NCBI RefSeq assembly: GCF_001753245.1
Contig: NZ_CP017415.1
Span: forward strand, 2,446,501 to 2,510,500
Reading direction: 5' to 3'
Origin: Acidihalobacter yilgarnensis
GTDB taxonomy: Bacteria > Pseudomonadota > Gammaproteobacteria > DSM-5130 > Acidihalobacteraceae
Length of the DNA stretch: 64,000 bases
Under the pieces are notes generated by a model that did no database searches, was not told where the DNA came from, and worked only from the letters and a program-made list of their open reading frames with translations. Shown piece by piece: positions 38,022 to 46,890 of the stretch; position 1 is the stretch's first letter, and every line of letters begins with the position of its first letter. A program made the translations under genes and the position numbers.

Positions 38022-38049
38022 TTATGGGGCCAGCCCCCCACTTTTCAAG
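38022..38049 (-). promoter_or_regulatory. Sigma-32 heat-shock promoter of htpG
   Basis: On the minus strand CTTGAAA (38043-38049) and CCCCATAA (38022-38029) are separated by 13 bases. This matches the RpoH consensus CTTGAAA-N11-16-CCCCATNT at every -35 base and seven of eight -10 bases. It lies about 75 bp before the htpG start codon and indicates heat-shock control. Confidence 0.85.
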
Positions 38050-38067
38050 CACAAGACGATGCACAGA

Positions 38068-38092
38068 CACGGAAAATGTGACATATTCCGTG
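38068..38092. promoter_or_regulatory. 25-bp near-perfect palindrome upstream of the diguanylate cyclase
   Basis: CACGGAAAATGT-G-ACATATTCCGTG: two 12-base arms with one mismatched pair around a central G. It lies 38 bp before the cyclase ATG and just upstream of the divergent htpG promoter. The symmetry and length fit an operator for a dimeric regulator. I do not recognise the regulator. Confidence 0.65.
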
Positions 38093-38130
38093 CAATCGCG
38101 GAAACAATCACACCAAATTTGGAGATCCGC

Positions 38131-39300
38131 ATGGCAGACGGGGGCAGCCCGCTTGCTGGTCGAAATCATCGCGCTGAAACGCTCCCCGACGACTTCGACC
38201 GTATCAAGCGCAGGATGGCCCTGCTGGCCATGTCAAGCGGCGCCGTCGCCTGCCTGATCGCATCAAGCCTCGCACACCGAGTGGGTCTACCAAACCCGGT
38301 GGATGCACATGTATTGCCCATCCTGGGCATTGGCCTGCTGGTATTGGCGCTCTCGCTGTGGCGCAATCCGCCCCTGCTCCCCTGGATCGAACGCATCGGC
38401 TGGGGACTGCTCACCGCCTACCTGCTCGCCGCATTGGGTTACAAAACCCTCCATTATCCATATACGCACACTCCGCTCGGGGCGCGCACCTACTGGTTTT
38501 TCTTCACGTACCTGCTCGCCTTCCTGGTCTGGCCGCCTCGCGGAGCCTTGGTAGCCAGCCTAGGTGTGATCAGCACAATCGGCGGCCTTACCCTCTGGCT
38601 TGGCCTCAAGACGCGGGGCGCCAATATCGAACTGCTGTCCTCGCTGATACAACTGATCGCCGCCAGTATTGCCTATGTATTCGTACACTACAGCTTCGCG
38701 CAATTGCGCCCGCAATACGCCCGCATGCGCACCCTGGCATTTTCAGACCCACTCACCGGCTGCGCCAATCGCCGCCGTGCGGAAGAACTCCTCGCCCTGG
38801 AAGTTGCCCGAGCCGGGCGCTACGGGCGACCACTCTCCCTGATTTTGTTCGACCTCGATCACTTCAAGCAGATCAACGATCTGCATGGACACGCCATCGG
38901 CGACGCCGTGCTGCGAGCAGTGACCAATGCCGTGCGATGCGATCTGCGCGGATTGGATCACCTAGCCCGCTGGGGAGGAGAAGAGTTTCTGATCATTGCA
39001 CCCGAGCTGTCTCAGTCCCGAGCCTCCCAATTCGGCGAACGCCTGCGCAAGCGCATTGCATCTTTGCGTATTAGCGGCGGCATTCAGCCGACTGCAAGCT
39101 TCGGTATCGCCAGTTTTCGCTTGGGGGAAACGGCCGACATGATGGTGCAACGAGCAGATCGCGCAATGTATCGCGCGAAGGCTCAAGGACGAAATCGTGT
39201 CGAAATGGAGCGTCCGCGCACGGCCACTCCAGAGGCCACCGATGTTGCAACGGTCACGACCGAAGAAACGGATGAGCCCTCTACCGCACTTGGGGACTAG
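38131..39300 (+). CDS. Membrane-bound diguanylate cyclase (GGDEF)
   Basis: 389 residues from ATG 38131, with GGAGATCCGC before it. Five or six N-terminal membrane helices (about residues 25-195) resemble a MASE-type sensor. A GGDEF domain follows, with the A-site GGEEF at 282-286 and an inhibitory I-site RGLD at 273-276, five residues upstream as expected. It should make c-di-GMP and be feedback-inhibited. There is no EAL domain. The C-terminal 25 residues are Thr/Glu rich. The stop overlaps the convergent ogt gene. Confidence 0.94.
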   Translation: MADGGSPLAGRNHRAETLPDDFDRIKRRMALLAMSSGAVACLIASSLAHRVGLPNPVDAHVLPILGIGLLVLALSLWRNPPLLPWIERIGWGLLTAYLLAALGYKTLHYPYTHTPLGARTYWFFFTYLLAFLVWPPRGALVASLGVISTIGGLTLWLGLKTRGANIELLSSLIQLIAASIAYVFVHYSFAQLRPQYARMRTLAFSDPLTGCANRRRAEELLALEVARAGRYGRPLSLILFDLDHFKQINDLHGHAIGDAVLRAVTNAVRCDLRGLDHLARWGGEEFLIIAPELSQSRASQFGERLRKRIASLRISGGIQPTASFGIASFRLGETADMMVQRADRAMYRAKAQGRNRVEMERPRTATPEATDVATVTTEETDEPSTALGD

Positions 39301-39806
39301 ATCAGTGCCGCAACGCCCTCGTGAGCGAGCAAACCGCGCTTAATTTCCAGCAGGCGGCCATCAACTGCCCCTGCATAGCCGCCCCAACCATTTGCGGCCA
39401 CCACGCGGTGGCAAGGTACGATGAGCGTCCACGGATTCGCGCGGCAAGCTTGGGCGACCGCACGCGGGCCACTGCCCAGTTCATGGGCTAGTGCGCCATA
39501 TGTCCGCACCTCACCCGCGGGTATGTCACGCAACGCGTGCCAGACGCGCCGCTGGAAGGCCGACCCCGTCTCCGGTAACGGCAACCCGAATCGATGCGCG
39601 GGCGCGCGCAGATAGACGTGCATCTCCTCACGGCAGACCGCAAGCAGCTCATCCTCAGCACCTTCGGCGGGCAGAGCATCATCACCGAGCCAGTCGCAGC
39701 CCCACAAATCTCCGCCCCGCGCATAAATACCCAACCGCCCCCACGGCAAGGTTAATGCGCCGACCAGATTAGAGGTCTTTCGTTCACTTTTTTTGCGAGC
39801 ACTCAT
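39297..39806 (-). CDS. ogt: Methylated-DNA--protein-cysteine methyltransferase
   Basis: 169 residues. The C-terminal domain carries FQRRVWHALRDIPAGEVRTY and the active-site PCHRVVAANG, with GGYAGAVDGRLLEIKRGLL after it. Transfers methyl from O6-methylguanine to its own Cys. A short poly-Lys/Arg N-terminus precedes a typical Ada/Ogt N-domain. Its last 4 bases overlap the end of the diguanylate cyclase. Confidence 0.95.
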   Translation of the reverse strand: MSARKKSERKTSNLVGALTLPWGRLGIYARGGDLWGCDWLGDDALPAEGAEDELLAVCREEMHVYLRAPAHRFGLPLPETGSAFQRRVWHALRDIPAGEVRTYGALAHELGSGPRAVAQACRANPWTLIVPCHRVVAANGWGGYAGAVDGRLLEIKRGLLAHEGVAALI

Positions 39807-39875
39807 CTGCTTGGATAGAATACGCCCCCTTCGGGCTCTATATAACTAAGGTCGCATAATGAATAAGGGGATGCC

Positions 39876-40436
39876 ATGCACGGCTGGCTGAAGTTCGCGA
39901 ATATCGTCGATGCACTGAACGAGCAAGTCGGCCGCTTAATGTATTGGCTGGCCTTCGCCATGATACTACTCGGCGCCTACAATGCCACCGTTCGCTACCT
40001 CGGCCAATACATCGGTGCCAACCTGTCTTCGAACGCATACCTCGAGGCTCAATGGTACCTGTTCGGCACCATGTTCATGCTCGGTGCCGCCTACACTCTC
40101 AAGCACAATGCCCATGTACGCGTGGACATCATGTATGGACGCCTCTCGCCCAAAGGACAGGCCTGGATAGAGCTCGCCGGGACGTTGGTATTTCTCCTGC
40201 CATTCAGCATCCTGATCCTGTGGCTATCCCTTTCCTGGGTGGGCTTTTCATGGAAATTTCATGAAATGTCGCCCAATCCAGGCGGGCTACCCCGATATCC
40301 GATCAAGACCATCGTACCCATCGCCTTCGTACTGCTGATCCTCCAAGGCTTATCACAAGCCATCAAGGCCATCGCGGTTATCCGCGGTCATCGCGCGTCG
40401 GTTTACGAATCCAAACAGGAAGATGTGGTGCTATGA
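39876..40436 (+). CDS. TRAP transporter small permease subunit (DctQ family)
   Basis: 186 residues with four membrane helices, including MYWLAFAMILLGAYNATVRY and LAGTLVFLLPFSILILWLSL. SNAYLEAQWYLFGTMFMLG and TLKHNAHVRVDIMY are the conserved DctQ segments. AAGGGGATGCC precedes the ATG. It forms the membrane part of a sodium-driven tripartite transporter with the next gene, which overlaps it by 4 bp. Confidence 0.94.
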   Translation: MHGWLKFANIVDALNEQVGRLMYWLAFAMILLGAYNATVRYLGQYIGANLSSNAYLEAQWYLFGTMFMLGAAYTLKHNAHVRVDIMYGRLSPKGQAWIELAGTLVFLLPFSILILWLSLSWVGFSWKFHEMSPNPGGLPRYPIKTIVPIAFVLLILQGLSQAIKAIAVIRGHRASVYESKQEDVVL

Positions 40437-41758
40437 GCATGGACTGGATGGGCGGGGTCATGCTGCTGACCCTGCTATTTATGATTTTTTCGGGATACCC
40501 CGTCGCCTTCGCACTTGGCGGTACGGCCATGCTGTTCGTGCCACTGGGCATTGGCCTCGGTTTTTTCGACCTCAACCTCATGCAGGCACTGCCGCAACGC
40601 GTCTTCGGGGTGATGGACAACTACACCCTGCTGGCGGTCCCTTTCTTCATCTTCATGGGCACCATGCTGGAAAAATCGGGCTTGGCGGAAGATCTGCTCA
40701 AGACCATGGGGCAGCTGTTCGGCCCACTGCGTGGGGGTCTCGCCCTCTCGGTTGTTTTCGTCGGCACCCTGCTGGCCGCAGCGACCGGCGTGGTCGGTGC
40801 CACGGTCGTATCGATGGGGATGATCGCCCTACCCGTTATGTTGCGCTACGGATATTCCGGATCGCTATCGACGGGCATCATCGCCGCTTCCGGCACGCTC
40901 GGGCAGATCATCCCGCCCAGTGTGGTACTCATTATCCTAGGCGCCCAGCTTGGCGTACCGGTCGGTAGTCTGTTCGTCGGCGCGCTCGTCCCTGGACTGA
41001 TGTTGGCCGGTATGTATGCGCTGTACGCCGCGGGTGTCGCCGTATTCAGGCCAAATGCCGCGCCGGCGCTCCCCCCCGAAGATCGCCCCAAGAATTTTGG
41101 GCGCCTCATGGTCCGGGTCTGTTTGGTGATGATTCCTCCATTGGCCCTGATCTTCGTGGTACTTGGCAGCATCTTCACCGGCGTCGCCACGCCCACCGAG
41201 GCCGGCGCCTTCGGCTCGATCGGTGCCATTCTGCTCGCCGTATTCAGCGGGCGCTTCAAATTCCCGCAAATCACCCACAGCCTAGAGGTTACCGTCAAGC
41301 TAAGTTCGATGGTGCTATTCATCCTCGTCGGCTCGCGCTTCTTCAGCCTGGTATTCCGAGGTTTTGACGGTGATTTGTGGGTGGACAGCTTCCTCACCAG
41401 CCTACCCGGCGGTCAACTTGGTTTCCTGCTGGCAGCCAATCTGGTCATTTTCATATTGGGATTTTTCATCGATTTCTTCGAAATCGCCTTCATCGTATTG
41501 CCCCTGCTGGCACCCGCGGCGATGCATCTCGGCGTCGATATGGTCTGGTTCGGCATCATGATCGGTATGAACCTGCAAACCTCCTTCCTAACACCGCCAT
41601 TCGGCTTTTCCTTGTTCTACCTGCGCGGCGTCGCACCGGCTAGTGTGACCACGATGCAGATTTACAAAGGTGTCATTCCCTTCATCATCATCCAGCTGAT
41701 CGGGTTGACGATTCTGATCACCTATCCCGATATTGTGCACCTCCTGCCGGGCAGTTAG
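40433..41758 (+). CDS. TRAP transporter large permease subunit (DctM family)
   Basis: 441 residues with about 12 membrane helices. Family segments include FGVMDNYTLLAVPFFIFMG, GVVGATVVSMGMIALPVML and GIIAASGTLGQIIPPSVVLI. It is the transport channel. It starts in an ATGA overlap with the small permease gene. A 10-bp hairpin follows its stop, before the binding-protein gene. Confidence 0.96.
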   Translation: MSMDWMGGVMLLTLLFMIFSGYPVAFALGGTAMLFVPLGIGLGFFDLNLMQALPQRVFGVMDNYTLLAVPFFIFMGTMLEKSGLAEDLLKTMGQLFGPLRGGLALSVVFVGTLLAAATGVVGATVVSMGMIALPVMLRYGYSGSLSTGIIAASGTLGQIIPPSVVLIILGAQLGVPVGSLFVGALVPGLMLAGMYALYAAGVAVFRPNAAPALPPEDRPKNFGRLMVRVCLVMIPPLALIFVVLGSIFTGVATPTEAGAFGSIGAILLAVFSGRFKFPQITHSLEVTVKLSSMVLFILVGSRFFSLVFRGFDGDLWVDSFLTSLPGGQLGFLLAANLVIFILGFFIDFFEIAFIVLPLLAPAAMHLGVDMVWFGIMIGMNLQTSFLTPPFGFSLFYLRGVAPASVTTMQIYKGVIPFIIIQLIGLTILITYPDIVHLLPGS

Positions 41759-41765
41759 GCGGGGC

Positions 41766-41795
41766 CCGATCATCCTGGTCATGATGGGTGATCGG
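41766..41795 (+). promoter_or_regulatory. Hairpin between dctM-type and dctP-type genes
   Basis: CCGATCATCC (41766-41775) pairs with GGGTGATCGG (41786-41795), a 10-bp stem with one G-U and a 10-base loop. There is no U-run after it. It probably blocks mRNA decay or marks a processing site that allows the binding protein to be made in excess. Confidence 0.5.
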
Positions 41796-41838
41796 TACTA
41801 CAGTCAAACGATTAAACAAACAAAAAAGGGAGAAGACC

Positions 41839-42948
41839 ATGAAACGTCGCGACTTTATTAAAGGTGGCACCGTGGGACTGGCAGCCGGGGCGGCTGCACT
41901 CGCGGCACCTGCCGCCTTCGCCGAGAAGACATCGCCGCGACTGCGCTGGCGATTGGCGGCAAGCTGGCCGATAAGCCTTGATACCGTGTACGGCGGCGCC
42001 GAGTTCTTCGCCAAGCGCGTCGGCGAGCTGACCGGAGGCCGCTTCAACATCCGCGTCTACGCCGGCGGCGAGATCGTCGGAGGTCTACAGGTGCTCGACG
42101 CCGTCCAGCAGGGTACCGTGGAGATGGGGCATACCGCCTCCTACTACTACATCGGCAAGATGCCCTCGCTGGCATTCGATACCACGCTCCCCTTCGGCAT
42201 GAACTATCGCCAGCAGAATTCCTGGCAAAACTTCGGCGGCGGCAACGACCTCCTCAACAAGGAAGTCTTCTCCCAGTTCAACATCGTCTCTCTACCCGCC
42301 GGCAACACCGGCACACAGATGGGCGGATGGTTCCGCAAGCCACTGGAGGGACTGGGCTCTCTGAAGGGTCTCAAGATGCGCATCCCCGGCTTTGGCGGCA
42401 AAGTCATGGCCCGCCTGGGCGTCAACGTGCAGACATTGGCCGGTGCAGAGATCTACCCCGCACTCGAGCGTGGCGTCATCGACGCAACCGAATGGGTCGG
42501 CCCCTACGACGACCAGAAGCTCGGCTTCTATCGCGTCGCCAAGAACTACTACTACCCGAGCTGGTGGGAACCGTCCACACAGTTCTCGCTATATGTGAAC
42601 AAGACCGCCTGGGACAAGCTCCCCAAGGAATACCAAGCCGCCGTGCACGCAGCTGCGGCCGAGGTCAATGTCCGCGTCATGGCGCACTATGACGCAGTCA
42701 ACCCACCCGCGCTCAAACAACTGATCGACAAGGGTGTCACGCTGCGTCCATTCAGTAAGGACATCATGGAAGCCGCGCAGAAGAACGCCTTCGAACTCTA
42801 CGAAGAGCTGGCCGCCAAGGATCCGACCTGGCGCAAGATCTATGGCGAATGGAAGAAATACCGCGGCATGGAATACGCGTGGTTCAACGTTGCCGAGCAG
42901 GGCTTCGCCGACTTCGCGTTCCCGCAGGTTCCGCGTAGCGAACTCTGA
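41839..42948 (+). CDS. TRAP transporter substrate-binding protein (DctP family, Tat-exported)
   Basis: 369 residues from ATG 41839, with AGGGAGAAGACC upstream. The N-terminus MKRRDFIKGGTVGLAAGAAA is a twin-arginine signal. The mature part follows the TAXI-free DctP fold with LRWRLAASWPISLDTVYGGA, then VLDAVQQGTVEMGHTASYYY and GVIDATEWVGPYDDQKLGFY. Such Tat-exported DctP proteins of the mannitol/chloroaromatic (FcbT-like) subgroup bind 2-oxo or aromatic acids in described cases; the ligand here is unknown. It follows the permeases, the reverse of the common order. Confidence 0.95.
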   Translation: MKRRDFIKGGTVGLAAGAAALAAPAAFAEKTSPRLRWRLAASWPISLDTVYGGAEFFAKRVGELTGGRFNIRVYAGGEIVGGLQVLDAVQQGTVEMGHTASYYYIGKMPSLAFDTTLPFGMNYRQQNSWQNFGGGNDLLNKEVFSQFNIVSLPAGNTGTQMGGWFRKPLEGLGSLKGLKMRIPGFGGKVMARLGVNVQTLAGAEIYPALERGVIDATEWVGPYDDQKLGFYRVAKNYYYPSWWEPSTQFSLYVNKTAWDKLPKEYQAAVHAAAAEVNVRVMAHYDAVNPPALKQLIDKGVTLRPFSKDIMEAAQKNAFELYEELAAKDPTWRKIYGEWKKYRGMEYAWFNVAEQGFADFAFPQVPRSEL

Positions 42949-42955
42949 TCAATTC

Positions 42956-42990
42956 CGAGGGGGCCGCCGAGGGCGGCCCCCTCGTTTTCT
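42956..42990 (+). terminator. Rho-independent terminator of the TRAP operon
   Basis: A 13-bp perfect stem, CGAGGGGGCCGCC (42956-42968) with GGCGGCCCCCTCG (42972-42984), a 3-base loop and then TTTTCT. It ends right at the stop codon of the convergent TPR gene. Confidence 0.92.
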
Positions 42991-44869
42991 AGCCGGCCCC
43001 AAGCGCCGCAATGCTGGAAGGACCCAGTTCCGCAAGCTTCTGCTTCAGGAAAGTCACGCGGGCCGGGGCCTTTGTTCTGGCCAGCAAATCACTCAGGATC
43101 CTACGCGCATCGCCCTTCATGCCCGCCTTCACAAGCATCTGCGCAGCATTGTAACGCGCCGTTTGCCCCCATTGATCATAGGCCTGAGCCTGATCCAGCA
43201 AGGCCGACGCAAGATACTTCCGCGCTGATTCGCGATAATGCCCCATGGCCTGGTAGGAATCCCCCTCCCAGAACAAAACTTCACGCCGCAGCTGGATGTC
43301 CGTCAAATGCGGCAGCAGAGCCTTGAACAGGTCGATCGCCTGCTGATTGAGCTTAAGCGACTGCAGGTTGAACAATACCTGCATCAATCGATCCGCCTGT
43401 GCCTTGTCGAGCATCGGGCTACGTTCGATAAGATCGTGTAATTGCGCAACACCCGCCTTTGGCTTACCGCCCAGGATGAGCACCCGTGCCACGCGCAAGG
43501 TCCAGTCATACGGACTTTCACCCGCCGGCGCCTGATCAACGCCGACCATCAGTCGCGCCGCCAGGTTGAGATCGTGTCGATCCACCGCGTCATTGGCGAG
43601 TACCAAGCGTACGGGCACAGGCAATTCCGAGAGGTGCGCAAAGGTCTTCGGCGCGCTCAGAAACAAGCGGTCTACCAGCGTGGTGCCACCCGGCTCCGCC
43701 AATAGCGCGGTCAGTAGCCAGCGATAACCCGTCATACGCCCAGCCGGCGTCTGTCCGGTCAGGGCAAGCAGTGCGTTATAAGCGCGTACCTGAGTGGGAT
43801 GATTAGATTTCCCTGCACGCTTGGCCGCTGCCTCCCATGCAGCGTCGTCTCCCAAGAGGATACGGTCCCGGTTGCCGAGCATTTCGCCGAAATGCCGGTA
43901 TGTATTCCAGAGCGTGTCGCCATCGTAGGGCAGCAATGGGTTCAGCGGTAGATTCGGCGCCAGCGCGAGAAACCGCTCGAGTGCGACCACCGCGCCGGCC
44001 CAATTCCGGCGCTGCAATGCCGCTGCGGCCGCCACGCCCCACAGGCGCGCCGCATCCTCTGGCGCCACGTGCTTGCCTTGCGCCGCGTGTATTGCATCCC
44101 GTTCAAGTGTTGCCGCCGGACGTGCCCCCGCGCGCAGGCTGGCGAGCAGATAAAGCCAGTTCGTGTCATGAGCATCTGGCTTGAGCAGATCAAGCGCGTA
44201 GCGAGGCTCACCTACGCGCAGCCATACCCGCGCCAGTACGTCTCGCTCGCGCCGACCATCGATCCTGTAATCCGCTTGATACTGAAGCAACGCGAGGCGC
44301 GCATCGTCGGTAAGATTGTCTTCAAGATAGGCTTCTATCAGCAGCCTGCGCCACAAGCGCACCGATTTTTCGTCTGGTGTAGACGCACCAGACCACAACA
44401 ACTGTCGCAGTAACTTACGCGCATCAAGGCCGTGGTGTAGCTGCAGCCAAGCCTTGGCGCCATCGGTCTCGAATATCGTCCGATCCGTTTGGGGCAAGGT
44501 CTTGGGTAGGTTTGCCGCCGCATTGGCAACGCCCTGCCAACGCTCTGCCTTCTGCAACAATTGAAATTTCGCGCGTTCCCAGTCCAACCAAGTCTGAGGA
44601 TTTTTCGAATATGCTGGTTGATTCGTGTCGAGCGAATCGAGCGCGAGTTCTAGCGCCCCCGCTTTGGCATAGGCCAAGACTTGAGGCAGGGAGATACCGC
44701 CGGCGTCCACGACAGCAGCAGATGATACTGGCACATGAACTGGCCGTCGATCAGCATTAGCCGTCGACGACAAACTCATTGCGAGCAACAGCGTTACGAA
44801 CGAGAAACGTCCGCAACGCCGAAGACCTCGACGAAACGACACATCCCTGACAACGGGACGTGCACGCAT
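42989..44869 (-). CDS. Exported tetratricopeptide-repeat protein of unknown function
   Basis: 626 residues from ATG 44869, 4 bp after rplS. The signal peptide has a basic N-region and the core FSFVTLLLAMSLSSTANA. The rest is almost entirely helical TPR-like pairs, such as AGALELALDSLDTNQPAYSK and YDQWGQTARYNAAQMLVKAG. It is probably a periplasmic scaffold, perhaps for envelope or cell-division work. I do not know the family by name. Its placement as the tail of the rpsP-rimM-trmD-rplS operon is unusual. Confidence 0.82.
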   Translation of the reverse strand: MRARPVVRDVSFRRGLRRCGRFSFVTLLLAMSLSSTANADRRPVHVPVSSAAVVDAGGISLPQVLAYAKAGALELALDSLDTNQPAYSKNPQTWLDWERAKFQLLQKAERWQGVANAAANLPKTLPQTDRTIFETDGAKAWLQLHHGLDARKLLRQLLWSGASTPDEKSVRLWRRLLIEAYLEDNLTDDARLALLQYQADYRIDGRRERDVLARVWLRVGEPRYALDLLKPDAHDTNWLYLLASLRAGARPAATLERDAIHAAQGKHVAPEDAARLWGVAAAAALQRRNWAGAVVALERFLALAPNLPLNPLLPYDGDTLWNTYRHFGEMLGNRDRILLGDDAAWEAAAKRAGKSNHPTQVRAYNALLALTGQTPAGRMTGYRWLLTALLAEPGGTTLVDRLFLSAPKTFAHLSELPVPVRLVLANDAVDRHDLNLAARLMVGVDQAPAGESPYDWTLRVARVLILGGKPKAGVAQLHDLIERSPMLDKAQADRLMQVLFNLQSLKLNQQAIDLFKALLPHLTDIQLRREVLFWEGDSYQAMGHYRESARKYLASALLDQAQAYDQWGQTARYNAAQMLVKAGMKGDARRILSDLLARTKAPARVTFLKQKLAELGPSSIAALGAG

Positions 44870-44873
44870 TGCG

Positions 44874-45218
44874 TCAGAGCTTTTCCTTGATGCGTGCAGC
44901 CTTGCCGGTACGTCCACGCAGATAGTACAGCTTGGCACGCCGGATATCGCCACGGCGCTTGACGCTGATTTCAGCGACGCTCGGGCTATGGGTCTGGAAC
45001 ACACGCTCAACACCCTCTCCATGCGAGATCTTGCGCACGGTAAAGGCCGAATTCAGCCCGCGATTCCGCCTGGCGATCACCACACCCTCAAAAGCCTGCA
45101 GACGTTCGCGATTGCCTTCCTTAACCTTGACCTGTACGACAACGGTGTCGCCGGGGCCAAAGCTCGGAATCACCGGCTTCAACTGCTCAGCTTCGAGCGC
45201 CCTGATAATCTCGTTCAT
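44874..45218 (-). CDS. rplS: 50S ribosomal protein L19
   Basis: 114 residues from ATG 45218 ([20 protein letters not shown]). The family core has [40 protein letters not shown] and [21 protein letters not shown]. coli L19 has 115 residues. It is the last ribosomal gene in the usual rpsP-rimM-trmD-rplS cluster, here followed directly by a TPR gene. Confidence 0.98.
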   Translation of the reverse strand: MNEIIRALEAEQLKPVIPSFGPGDTVVVQVKVKEGNRERLQAFEGVVIARRNRGLNSAFTVRKISHGEGVERVFQTHSPSVAEISVKRRGDIRRAKLYYLRGRTGKAARIKEKL

Positions 45219-45241
45219 CCTATCAACCCTCAACAATTGAC

Positions 45242-45991
45242 CTAAAGCGTGGCTTGCTCGGCCTTGCGCTCGGCCAGATATTCATCCAGTAAAACGCTGT
45301 CTGTACCCGAAATCGTCATCGCCGATAGCAAATCGGGCCGGCGCTCCCAGGTACGTCCCAGCGACTGCTTGCGTCGCCATCGTGCAATCTGCGCGTGGTT
45401 ACCTTCCAACAGCACGGCAGGAACCTTCAAACCATCCACATGCTCCGGTCGTGTGTAATGCGGGCAATCCAGCAAGCCGTCCTGAAACGAATCCTGCTCC
45501 GCCGATTCCGCATCACCCAAGACTCCCGGCAACATTCGGGTAATCGCATCAATCATGACCATCGCCGGCAATTCGCCACCACTGAGGACATAATCGCCAA
45601 TCGACCACTCCTCATCGACCTCAAGCTCGATTAGACGCTCGTCGATACCCTCGTAGCGTCCCGCCAGCAACATCAAGTCGCTACCAGAAGCAAAGCGCCT
45701 GACTGCCGACTGATCCAGGCGTCGTCCCTGAGGACTTAGATAAATCACACGCCCGCCACCCGCCTCGCGCGCCGCCGACAGGGCTTGCCTGACCGGATCC
45801 ACCTTCAGGATCATGCCCGGCCCGCCTCCATAGGGACGATCATCCACCGTACGGTGCCGATCCGCCGTGTAGTCGCGCGGGTTCCAGGTGCGCAACTGCA
45901 GCAACCCTCGATCCACTGCTCGACCGACAACACCATGGCGCGACACTTCGGCCACGAAGTCGGGAAACAGACTGATGACGTCTATACGCAT
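45242..45991 (-). CDS. trmD: tRNA (guanine-N1)-methyltransferase
   Basis: Makes m1G37 in tRNAs that read CNN codons, preventing frameshifting. 249 residues. The SPOUT trefoil-knot core is [20 protein letters not shown], with [20 protein letters not shown] early and RYEGIDERL before the knot. Length and order match the family. Confidence 0.98.
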   Translation of the reverse strand: MRIDVISLFPDFVAEVSRHGVVGRAVDRGLLQLRTWNPRDYTADRHRTVDDRPYGGGPGMILKVDPVRQALSAAREAGGGRVIYLSPQGRRLDQSAVRRFASGSDLMLLAGRYEGIDERLIELEVDEEWSIGDYVLSGGELPAMVMIDAITRMLPGVLGDAESAEQDSFQDGLLDCPHYTRPEHVDGLKVPAVLLEGNHAQIARWRRKQSLGRTWERRPDLLSAMTISGTDSVLLDEYLAERKAEQATL

Positions 45992-46000
45992 GCGAGGACC

Positions 46001-46513
46001 CTAGAAATCGGCGTCCCAATCCACCCGCAGTTCGCCAGCCGCCAAGTCAACGGCACGCACCACATCGGGCCTCACATACGGGATCAGTCGCTCCCGCTCA
46101 CCCCGCACCACCAGCACATCATTCGCACCGGTCTCCATCAGCCGCTCAACCACGCCGAGTCGCATGCCATCCGCATTCAATACAGCCAAACCGATGAGAT
46201 CGGCCCAGTAATATTGGCCATCCGGCAAAGCGGCAAGTGCCTCGCGATCAACTGCTACTTTGAAGCCACGAAGCTCAGCGGCCTGCTCGCGTTCATCGAT
46301 CCCTTCAAACCGGACCGCCAGAACCGGGCTGCCATGCACTCGCGCTTCAACCACGCGGCGCTCATGCCAGACATCCTCACGCCCCAGTTGCCATACCGGA
46401 AAATCCAGCAAGCCCTCGGGTGGCTCGGCGTAGGAATAAACCTTCACCCAACCTTTGACCCCGAAAGGTGCGGCAATCTGCGCCATGATCACCCGGCTCG
46501 GCATACCCGACAC
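46001..46513 (-). CDS. rimM: Ribosome maturation factor RimM
   Basis: 170 residues. The N-domain starts RVIMAQIAAPFGVKGWVKVY and the PRC-barrel C-domain includes YYWADLIGLAVLNADGMRLG and LIPYVRPDVVRAVDLAAGEL. It acts in 30S maturation with S19. GTG 46513 and ATG 46504 are both plausible starts. It lies 4 bp after rpsP. Confidence 0.95.
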   Translation of the reverse strand: MSGMPSRVIMAQIAAPFGVKGWVKVYSYAEPPEGLLDFPVWQLGREDVWHERRVVEARVHGSPVLAVRFEGIDEREQAAELRGFKVAVDREALAALPDGQYYWADLIGLAVLNADGMRLGVVERLMETGANDVLVVRGERERLIPYVRPDVVRAVDLAAGELRVDWDADF

Positions 46514-46517
46514 GAGC

Positions 46518-46769
46518 TCAAGCAGCCGACTTGTGTGCTTCCTTGATCAGCTGTGCAACACGCTCGCTGGGCGCGGCACCCTGAGTCAGCCAATGCTCGA
46601 CCCGAGGCGCATCCATCTGCAGGCGCTGTTCCTGACCGCGCGCAACCGGGTTGAAGAAACCCAGGCGCTCAATGTAGCCGGAGTCGCGACGACTACGGGA
46701 GTCAGTCACAACGATGTGATAAAAGGGACGCTTCTTGGCGCCGCCTCTGGCCAGTCGAATCGTTACCAT
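46518..46769 (-). CDS. rpsP: 30S ribosomal protein S16
   Basis: 83 residues: [20 protein letters not shown], then [20 protein letters not shown] and the C-terminal helix [20 protein letters not shown], all S16 signatures. It heads the rimM-trmD-rplS group. The 121 bp up to ffh is its likely leader; no hairpin stands out there. Confidence 0.98.
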   Translation of the reverse strand: MVTIRLARGGAKKRPFYHIVVTDSRSRRDSGYIERLGFFNPVARGQEQRLQMDAPRVEHWLTQGAAPSERVAQLIKEAHKSAA

Positions 46770-46890
46770 GTAGTCCTAGTCCTGACGCTAATGCATGGGG
46801 TATACGCAACGGCACCGAGTGCCTCCGCATACCGGGCCGGCAATTTTACGCGATTTGACGCAAAAGTGAAGTATCGTCGCGCGTCGCACC

